This document shows positions 57,438-64,000 of a stretch of 64,000 bases of DNA, piece after piece. This DNA is from Rhynchopus sp. YZ270_cl-10 (Eukaryota; Euglenozoa; Diplonemea; Diplonemida; Diplonemidae). Both the position numbers and the translations under genes were made by a program. The notes below the pieces were generated by a model, which was not told where the DNA came from, searched no databases, and saw only the letters and a list, made by a program, of their open reading frames with translations. The DNA is taken from contig OZ037846.1 of the NCBI GenBank assembly GCA_964035575.1, positions 213,501-277,500 of the forward strand, given 5' to 3'. The stretch's first letter is position 1. Each line of letters begins with the position of its first letter.

Positions 57438-58466
57438 AGTGGAAAAGAAAAGAAAGTGAAGTTAATGCTGGCAGACCCACTGTACAATGTCAGCTGGATG
57501 AAGAAAAGCACTGCAAATAGAAAAAAGAGAACGGTGTTATGAGAGCCCAGCGAGGGGGGAGTAATTTGGGGAAACTAATACAGCATCCGGTATACCACGC
57601 TCTCTGTACTGAGAGTGCAGTACAGCATGTCAAAGGGTGAGGGGGAGCGGGGAGAGAAAAGGGGGGAACAAAAACAAAAATAGTGAGAAGAAAGAGGGTG
57701 GGGTGGGGTGGGGGTAATTTTTTCTGCAAGAGGATGTGGCGCGTGGTTGGTGGTTGGTGGGGGGGATATGTTTCTCGTAGGGGTGGCTTTTGAATGGTCA
57801 ATACAAATGCAGAAAAATTGAACAAAAAAAAAAGAGTTTTTGAAGGCAACTCCATCTTTTATGGATATGATCTCAAAAAATTAGGGGTTGGGAATTCTGC
57901 AGGAATAGTTAGCGATACTTAAAGGGCACTTAGTTAGAAGGCAAGGGGTAGTAGCGAAAAGTGAGGGAGAGGGGAAAGGGGAAAGGGGAGAAAAAGTTGA
58001 CGTAAGCCGATGCCATTTGGCCACGATAAAAGCTGAAGGGGAACACATTAAAAAGAATCCAAGAATCTTTTTGAACCGTTTTCGATCATGTATGTGGCCA
58101 GATCGCGGCTTTTCGGTCAAAATTTTTTTGGCACCCATGGATAAACTCGGAGATGGATAAAAAAGCGAATAAGGCTGTGTAGAGTTGGATGCCTTGTGGG
58201 GGTAATTCTTGCGCAGAACATAGCCCTTAAAAGCAGTGGTCGTGACAGGGCTGTATGGAGTTGTGTTAAAATCGTGTAGTGGCGCCGGTGCTCCTTACTC
58301 CGCTGTCTCTGTTAACATGCTTTGCACACACGCAGTGTCCGTTTGAAAGGCCCTGGACGCTTTGACAGTACTGCACCACACCACTTCACTGCTTGCCCAC
58401 GCACACCACAGTTGAGCGTAACACGTTTTGGTCGTGACCATGAGTCTTTCCCGTGTCCCGTAGTCT
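57438..58466. other. Spacer between the Rieske and phosphodiesterase genes
   Basis: G-rich and A-rich tracts, with no gene and no recognised repeat. Bases 57438-57500 (minus strand) carry a pyrimidine tract directly before the phosphodiesterase ATG and a TTGTACAG site 45 bases upstream. Confidence 0.6.
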
Positions 58467-60743
58467 CTAGGTCCCTTCTAGCTCTCGGTCGCAGTCGGCC
58501 TGTGTGGGGTGGGGTGTTGGGTGTTGGTTGTTGGGTGTTGGTTGTTGGTTGTTGGTTGTTGGTTGTTGGTTGTTGGTTGTTGGTTGTTGGTTGTTGGTTG
58601 TTGGTTGTTGGTTGTTGGTTGTTGGTTGTTGGTTGTTGGTTGTTGGTTGTTGGTTGTTGGTTGTTGGTTGTTGGTTGTTGGTTGTTGGTTGTTGGTTGTT
58701 GGTTGTTGGTTGTTGGTTGTTGGTTGTTGGTTGTTGGTTGTTGGTTGTTGGTTGTTGGTTGTTGGTTGTTGGTTGTTGGTTGTTGGTTGTTGGTTGTTGG
58801 TTGTTGGTTGTTGGTTGTTGGTTGTTGGTTGTTGGTTGTTGGTTGTTGGTTGTTGGTTGTTGGTTGTTGGTTGTTGGTTGTAGTCGCTATTTTGTCTTGG
58901 TTGCGTTGACCTCCTGGTGCAGCTTTGGGGTGCCAGATATATCGCAAAACGCGCACACACCTTCCGCTTTTGGTACTCCAGGTCAAGGTCTCTGAACTCC
59001 TCCGCTAGGTCGAAGGCTGGCTCCCAGTCCTCCTCGTCGTCCTCTTTGGGTTCGGGTGGGAGCTCTCCTCGTCTGACCTGTGTAGTGTACAGTCATGCGC
59101 ATAGGAATTACTACACAACAGTGAAGTAACTGGCTCTTCACCGTTGTAAAATAAAAACGGAACGTCGAACATACCCACTCAGGCCTGTACGCCCCCTTCG
59201 CCCCGTCCGCCCGAGGTGTAAGCTGCCCTGCCGGAACCCTGACCGGGCCTGCTGCCTTGCGCTCCTTTTCACGTTTCTTGCAGTCGCGCTCGGCCTTGGC
59301 GCTGTTCTTACGCTGCAAGATCATGTCCTTGAGCTTGTCCTTGCCCGAGGCTTCCGCATCGATGGTCTCGTGTGACGCGTCCTCTTCGTTGCTTGCAATG
59401 TCGAGCACCGCGTACCGGTCAGACGCATACGTACCATGCGGCTCTTGGTTGATCCGCACCAAGACCTGGAAGAAGTGTTGTTGGAAAAGAGAAACGTTTA
59501 TGAGATGAACCTAAGCCTCTCTTCACCCCGAGAAGGTCGTACAGTGAGTCTCTACGTAGGATGCCAAGCAGAGTGCCACGCGAACCAAGGTGGCGCGTGC
59601 AGCCCCAACGGGGCAAAGGTGGCGAGGGAGGAACAAAAAAAGGTTGGCTTGAAATACAAAGCCCTCTCGTGAACAGTACCACACAAAAAAAGAGACAGGG
59701 CAGAGCAGGGCAGGGCAGGACATACGTCGTCGCCTTGTATAATAACTTCGTGCACGCGCTGGCGGGCACCGTCCTTCTTCGTGGGCTCGCAAGACGAGGT
59801 CTGCACGTCGAAGGACTCGTACAGCGCCTCCCCTGTCGTGATCGATATCTTCGTACAGTGCCAGGGACAGGTCACACACTGGTCTCCGTTGTAGTCTTCA
59901 ATATCGCTAAGAAACAGCGGCCCACCTGGGAGAGTGTGTTTATTTTTTTTTTTGAAAACTTGGTTGTATTAGTGCCACCCTAGAGTGTGCTCCACTATTT
60001 TTTGAATTGTTGGAAATAGTGTAGTTGCCACCTATGCAAAGCTCCACCCTTTTGGTGGCATTATTTTTTTTTTTTGACAGATTTTGGAACAATGTCGCAC
60101 AATAGTTATCACCTAACCCACATCACATATGGGCAATATCGATATGCTAGCCGATAACCTACACTTTCACACACATCCCCCAATCTATTTTCACCCCTTT
60201 TTCCATACCATGGTGATAGCACGCATTGTCCATCGCTGCCCACGAACCATCCTCCAAATGGAACACCGCCACAGTTCTCCCCCCGCACTTCAGGAGCTTG
60301 CTATCCCCACAGAAGACGCTGCCTGCGTCGGGCACTCTGTACGTCTTCGCCCGGGGTCGCGCCGCAACGACTCCTTCCACCACCCCACCACGCTTTGCGA
60401 GATAGGTGTTCGCAAAATTCGCGGGGGTCACAGAAGCATTTGGCAGGGTCTGTTCTCCGATTACCAACGGAGCGACACCACGCTTGCCACGGATTGACGA
60501 GCATGTGACAGTCGGGGTGCTGCTGGACGACACCTCCACTTCATTCGCGCTTTTGATCGAGGGTATCGAGGGTATCGAGGGTATCGAGGGTGGTGTCGGT
60601 AGGGTCACCGATGAGGACTGCGCTACGTTCAAAGCAGCCGGAGGCGTCGGGGAGATTGCATCCCAAGGAGGCTGAGACGGGGACTCCTTCCGACTACAGC
60701 ACTGTGTGTCTTCATCACCACTTCGAGTAGCTCCGTTGCCCAT
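58467..60743 (-). CDS. Rieske [2Fe-2S] domain protein, five exons
   Basis: Exons are 60209-60743, 59726-59925, 59175-59465, 58961-59077 and 58467-58499, giving 391 residues. Introns 1-3 begin GTATGG, GTATGT and GTATGT; intron 4 begins GTGTGT; all end CAG. Phases are 1, 0, 0, 0. The first join completes the Rieske motif: Cys175-Tyr-His177 in NACYHHG, then Cys198-Pro-Trp-His201 in CVTCPWHCTK, the CxH...CxxH cluster ligands. The single Rieske domain (about 135-225) resembles soluble ferredoxin-like Rieske proteins (RFESD type). The N-terminus is Ser/Pro-rich with a short PSI repeat. The C-terminal part is Lys/Glu-rich and helical. No oxygenase catalytic domain or membrane helix is seen, so it is probably an electron-transfer or sensor protein. 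The last 33-base exon is the least certain; reading on through the donor would give an unlikely repeat tail. Confidence 0.82.
58515..58880. repeat. 7-bp minisatellite (GGTTGTT)n in intron 4 of the Rieske gene
   Basis: About 52 near-perfect units. All frames are open across it, giving illusory Thr-Thr-Asn-Asn-Gln-Gln-Pro proteins. Placing it in an intron (58500-58960) leaves a plausible short last exon. Confidence 0.93.
59497..59680 (+). repeat. Two short dispersed repeats inside intron 2 of the Rieske gene
   Basis: 59497-59522 reads GTTTATGAGATGAACCTAAG and CCTCTC, as in the LINE tail family. 59641-59680 reads GGTTGGCTTGAAATACAAAG then CCCTCTCGTGAACAGTACC, the core of the GTTGACTTGAA family. 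Both follow A-rich runs. Confidence 0.5.
59943..60062 (-). repeat. Two stem-loop repeats in tandem inside intron 1 of the Rieske gene
   Basis: The first (59943-59995) is nearly identical to 8868-8937, with TAGTG/CACTA arms. The second (59998-60050) begins TTTGAATTGTTGGAAATAGTGTAG and belongs to the GTTGG...AGTGTAG type. Each is preceded by a T run. Confidence 0.55.
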
Positions 60744-61204
60744 TTGGGGAGAGGGGAGGGAGGAGGAGGAGGAGGGGAGAGAGAAAGGATTGAAATGGAA
60801 GAGTATTTTTTTTAAAACGTCAGGGGGTTGCTTTCGCTTGGGATTAATTAATGGGGAAGGTTTTTTTTTGAAAATTTGAAGTTCGTAGTAGTGTAGGGCA
60901 CCCGAGGACCTGAGGAGGTTCCACTATCGTGTAATAGAGAGAAAGAGGAGTTATGACGTAGGGTTCATTGGTTCATTGTTTTTTTTGTTGTGTATGTCGA
61001 AAAAAGTGGAGGTGTTATTTTTTTACCCTGGGTGTGAGTGGGGGCTAGAGGGTAGAGGAAAAGAACGCGATGAAAAATGGTGAAAATTGGTTGTGTTTTT
61101 GCTACGTGGCCAGGACTGGTAACAAAGTAAAGAACAAAAAAACAAAAAAAAAAAAAAAAAAAACAGAATTGGTATTGACGCAGGCACCTCCTTGGCTTTC
61201 AAAA
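60744..61204. other. Spacer upstream of the Rieske gene
   Basis: A pure pyrimidine stretch (minus strand) of about 35 bases lies directly before the ATG. A stem-loop repeat is at 60862-60928 and an A run near 61140-61162. No gene is seen. Confidence 0.55.
60862..60928 (-). repeat. Stem-loop repeat beside a T run
   Basis: After TTTTTTTTTGAAAATTTGAA come arms TAGTG (60889-60893) and CACTA (60922-60926), with an inner GGACCT-GAGG-AGGTTCC hairpin. It shares ACCCGAGGA with 19936-20003. Confidence 0.6.
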
Positions 61205-61506
61205 ATAAGTTGTCTTGAAGAGCCAAGCCCTCTCGCGGCAGTCTACCTTTGGTACACATGACCGTGCACCGAGGTCCATGCAGTTCTACATCCATTTCGC
61301 GGTTTACATCAGGGCTTCCCACAGGGGGGACCAGGGGGGACCACTGGTCCCCCTGGGGGAAAATAAAAATAATAAGGGGGGACCAGGGGGGACCAGGGGG
61401 GACCAGCCTGCCCTTGAGTGTTCCGAGGCTGCCTATTAGGAATTTTCCACATTTTTTTTAATTTTTCCCACCCTCCCGTCCCCGCGCATCCAAATACAGG
61501 CAACTA

Positions 61507-61735
61507 CACGACGGTGATGTACAGTACATTACAAGTGAAGTTACATGTAACGTTACAAGTGAAAAACCGTTACAAGTGAGTTACAAGTGAGTTACAAGTG
61601 GGATACATGAATTACAGGCAAAATCAGGTTGTAACTGGTGGGTTACAAGTGAGTTACAAGTGAGTTACATGTAACAAAAGTTACATGTAACTCACTTGTA
61701 ACTCCACTTGTAACACCCGTTACATCACCGTCGTG
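61507..61735. mobile_element. MITE with TA target duplication, nested in the hAT-like element
   Basis: The terminal inverted repeats CACGACGGTGATGTA and TACATCACCGTCGTG are perfect over 15 bp and flanked by TA. The interior is almost all iterations of GTTACAAGTGA and GTTACATGTAAC in both orientations, so it can fold into a long hairpin. No coding capacity. Confidence 0.82.
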
Positions 61736-61750
61736 TAACAGGGGGAAAAG

Positions 61751-61900
61751 ATGGCACCAAAAAAGTCCTCCGGACCAAGACAGATTTCCATAATGGAATT
61801 TGCAAAGCGACCGGCGGAGTCCCAGTTATCGGCTCAGGCTCCGAAGAGGCAGAAAATAACGGTTGCAAAGAACCACGAGTATGCCTCATGGGCAAAGTGA
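61751..61900 (+). CDS. 49-residue ORF, possible N-terminal remnant of a transposase
   Basis: ATG to TGA within the hAT-like element. The product is basic with MAPKKSSGPRQISIMEFAKR, resembling the short basic Q..I..F leaders before some hAT transposase domains, and a PCNA-binding-like Q-x-x-I-x-x-F. No DDE or BED domain follows. Probably a relic. Confidence 0.3.
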   Translation: MAPKKSSGPRQISIMEFAKRPAESQLSAQAPKRQKITVAKNHEYASWAK

Positions 61901-62450
61901 CCCCGTCACAGCCAGAACGCGACTCAATTGGTCAAACGCCGAAGGAAAAGGAAGCATGCAGCATGGCAAAAGAAAAAAGTAGCGTACCGTGCGCCTGCGG
62001 CGCAAGATTGCAAGCCACCCATGACATAGTGTGGCTGTAAAATGTGCAATTTTAATCACAGTATTTTGAAATGTTGCGTACCGTGGCTTCGCCAGGAACC
62101 TTTGCCATGACTGTCGTTTCTTTTTGTAGATGTCTATACGAGGAAACGTCTGCACGCTACCGACCTGACATATTTTTTCTTATTCCGCAAAGGTGGGGAA
62201 CGTGAGATGATATGCAATATGCGAGTTAATGCAGCAGTTTTAACGGTTTGCCGGGACATTTTCGCCGAAGTCGAAAATTTTTTTTGACCACTTAAAGTGC
62301 GTAAAGGCGCGTAACGTAACGTAGCGTCAGCGTTAATGCTACACACCACACAAATTAAAATCATTGAAAAAAAAAAAAAAAATTCCACCTTTTTTTGGCT
62401 GGTCCCCCTGGGAGGCCAAAACCCCAGATCCTGCGGGAAGCCCTGTACAT

Positions 62451-62941
62451 CTGAAAAAAAAAAAAAAAAAACTCTCAGCAGGCACTGACACTCCACGGGT
62501 CATCGAACCTTATTCTCACGCCTGCCCCACCTCCACCCCCCGAACCCGCAAAACCCGCCCCACTTTTGCCGAAAAATTAGCCAGAGGCCTGACTACCCCG
62601 CGAAAAAAAAGAAAAGTTTATAAGATGAACCTAAGCCTCTCGTGCTTAGTCACCTTATAAAAAAAAAAATAAAGGTTAGAACACTACATCGAAACGTACT
62701 TTGCGAAATCCATTTAGACCGCAAAAAAAAAAACCCCCCATTTTTTTATCTCCCATCCCCTGAAGTAAACACTGTACAGTTCTGATCACCCTCATGTACC
62801 TTTCTGAGAATCCTACATCACGAAGTTACTTTTTTTTTTGTGATTTTACAGCTTTTTTTACGTCGGGCTTACAACGACTCACAAAACCACAAAGAAAAAG
62901 TAAATTCATATCATTGTACTCACCCTCTCACTCTCTCTCAT
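62451..62941. other. Spacer downstream of the GDPD gene
   Basis: A LINE-tail-like repeat lies at 62618-62661 (GTTTATAAGATGAACCTAAG, then CCTCTCGTGCTTAGTCACC), whose CTAAGC and GCTTAG can pair. Otherwise A and T runs. No gene is seen. Confidence 0.55.
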
Positions 62942-63856
62942 CTATATCAAATCTGGGGTGTCGGAAGTAAGCACATGAACGCCTATCTCACGCAACCTAT
63001 CAGCCTCTGTGCGTGAGTTAACAGTCCATGCGTTGGTCTGCAGACCAGCTGCTTCTGCATCGTACACGAGTCTTGCTGTCCACATTTTGCAGGCAGCGCT
63101 CATGCCTGTTGCTCCGAGCAGGGAAGGAAGCGCGTATGGTGTGAGGGCCAACGTTGTGTATGTGTTGTCGACCAGCCCGAAGAGCGTCGAGAGGATAGGG
63201 GTGTTCCGCACCCCCGCCGTCTCGGAGATGAGGTACGGCTTCACGATCAGCATCGCAGGCACTTCAGGAAGCAACGCCCGCACGGCGTACACACCTCTCG
63301 GGTCAAAGGAAATGAAGGTGCACCGCTCCACCCACCCATTCTTTAGCAGCAGGTCCGCCACGCCCTTCGCCAGCTGCTTCATGTAGCGGTAGCCTAGACC
63401 CTTCAGCTCGACAACGACGTGGGTGTCCAAGCGTTCGCACAGTAGCATCACCTCTTCGAGAGTCGGGACTGTCTCGTCGGCGTCAGCAGGTTTGAGGAAG
63501 GTTCGTGTCTTGAGGTCGTGCAGAGTGGTGTCCACAACCGCAACGTCATCGCCAGAGAGAAGCCCCCCTGTGGTTAGGTCGTGGAATACTACAAGCTCCC
63601 CGTCTCGTGTCAGCTGCACGTCAAGCTCAATGCCAGACGCACACCCCGCACCACGCGCAAAGCTTTTCAGTGTGTTCCCCGAAGGGCTTGCCCCATCACG
63701 GTATCCTCTGTGGCCGACCAACACAGACTTTCCTCTCGTAATATGAGACGGACTCACGACCGGGGCATGCAGAGCGACACAGCGCCATACTACTGTCCCC
63801 ACTATGCACAGTCCAGCTAGAGCCGTGGCATGTGTCGGGTTTGCATTAAGTATCAT
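62942..63856 (-). CDS. Glycerophosphodiester phosphodiesterase, membrane-anchored
   Basis: Single exon, 304 residues. I take the ATG at 63856; the frame is open nine codons further up only from a GTG. Residues about 8-28 form a hydrophobic N-terminal segment (signal anchor). The GDPD TIM-barrel fold follows: GHRGYRDGASPSGNTLKSF (catalytic His and Arg), GIELDVQLTRDGELVVFHD (Glu, Asp and His metal/catalytic residues), VVVELKG, FISFDPRG and an NAWTVNS block, ending VHVLTSDTPDLI as in complete family members. It hydrolyses glycerophosphodiesters to glycerol-3-phosphate and an alcohol, or acts on lysophospholipids as the membrane GDPDs (GDE4/7 type) do. CACACAG and CCACAG acceptor-like sites lie within 30 bases of the ATG. 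Confidence 0.93.
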   Translation of the reverse strand: MILNANPTHATALAGLCIVGTVVWRCVALHAPVVSPSHITRGKSVLVGHRGYRDGASPSGNTLKSFARGAGCASGIELDVQLTRDGELVVFHDLTTGGLLSGDDVAVVDTTLHDLKTRTFLKPADADETVPTLEEVMLLCERLDTHVVVELKGLGYRYMKQLAKGVADLLLKNGWVERCTFISFDPRGVYAVRALLPEVPAMLIVKPYLISETAGVRNTPILSTLFGLVDNTYTTLALTPYALPSLLGATGMSAACKMWTARLVYDAEAAGLQTNAWTVNSRTEADRLREIGVHVLTSDTPDLI

Positions 63857-64000
63857 CAGAGAAGTGTGCCTGTGTGGGGGCACTGTGGGTGTCAGGTGAG
63901 AATGTGTCCAGAGAGGGAGGTGTTGACTAAGTGTGAGGAGGGGGAGGAGAATAGAAGGAAGAGGAGATTAAGAAAGTGTGGAATGTGGGCCACAGCACGA
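63857..64000. other. Upstream flank of the GDPD gene
   Basis: On the minus strand, pyrimidine-rich with CCCACAG and CACACAG just before the ATG. Nothing else is recognised up to the window edge. Confidence 0.5.

Larger units (their letters stand above)
61310..62445. mobile_element. hAT-like DNA transposon remnant, 1136 bp, 5-bp target duplication
   Basis: The ends are CAGGGCTTCCC and its complement GGGAAGCCCTG, flanked by TACAT on both sides (61305-61309, 62446-62450). A CAGGG terminus and 5-bp duplication fit a 5-bp hAT group, though the superfamily is not proved. G-rich GGGGGGACCAG units lie just inside both ends (61323-61415 and 62399-62410). The only coding trace is a 49-residue ORF at 61751-61900. 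A MITE is nested at 61507-61735. Confidence 0.7.
61205..62475 (+). repeat. Poly(A)-ending short repeat (GTTGACTTGAA family) interrupted by a transposon
   Basis: The left part, 61205-61309, begins GTTGTCTTGAAGAGCC and ends GGTTTACAT. The right part, 62446-62475, is TACATCTG plus an A run. The uninterrupted copy at 5318 reads GGTTTACATCTG across the same point. The A tail suggests a SINE-like retroposon. Confidence 0.65.

Noticed and set aside
58312-58986. Minus-strand protein with Thr-Thr-Asn-Asn-Gln-Gln-Pro repeats as a C-terminal extension of the Rieske protein
   Set aside because: The repeat is a 7-bp minisatellite open in all frames. Good splice sites on either side leave a short sensible last exon, so an intron is the better reading.
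18449-60928. Stem-loop repeats as hammerhead or other known self-cleaving ribozymes
   Set aside because: I looked for the CUGANGA and GAAA core of the hammerhead and found neither in the right place; no other ribozyme core is recognisable by eye.

Overview
The window is nuclear DNA of a single-celled eukaryote. Genes carry spliceosomal introns (GTATG-type donors, CAG acceptors), spacers are AT-rich with long A and T runs, coding parts are GC-richer, and several kinds of eukaryotic mobile element are present. I cannot name the species. Every host gene I can support lies on the minus strand, and most start codons have a pyrimidine-rich tract plus CAG a short way upstream. That layout fits polycistronic transcription with trans-splicing as in Euglenozoa. 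A gag / tyrosine recombinase / RT-RNaseH order in a retroelement (as in trypanosomatid VIPER) points the same way, but this is only a hypothesis.

Layout. 1-5059: a very large unrecognised protein, running off the left edge. 6026-8316: a three-exon DEAD-box RNA helicase. 9035-14468: a 9-bp minisatellite split by a whole-looking tyrosine-recombinase retrotransposon with split direct repeats. 15534-17745 and 22747-25370: two copies of a peroxisomal-type enoyl-CoA hydratase / 3-hydroxyacyl-CoA dehydrogenase ending in AKL, with a four-helix membrane protein (20196-20825) and a doubtful small ORF between them. 25503-48120: a tandem array of seven six-helix membrane proteins with a class III cyclase-like domain that looks catalytically degenerate; copy 3 is split by a 955-bp pogo-like DNA transposon. 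48872-50769: a four-exon CHORD + CS co-chaperone-like protein. 51470-52464: the 3' end of a LINE. 53166-57437: a cyclic nucleotide phosphodiesterase fused behind a possible SPRY domain and an NHL-type propeller. 58467-60743: a five-exon Rieske [2Fe-2S] protein whose last intron holds a 7-bp minisatellite. 61205-62475: a short poly(A)-tailed repeat split by a hAT-like element that itself holds a nested MITE. 62942-63856: a membrane-anchored glycerophosphodiester phosphodiesterase.

Functionally, the cyclase-like array and the phosphodiesterase both touch cyclic-nucleotide signalling, and the two multifunctional enzymes belong to beta-oxidation; the remaining genes have no visible common theme. 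The most notable features are the cyclase-like array (near-identical C-terminal halves, mosaic membrane and linker segments, and a fragment of the coding region repeated upstream of six starts), the new phosphodiesterase architecture, the same-strand gene order, and a dispersed family of short stem-loop repeats next to T or A runs, several of them inside introns.
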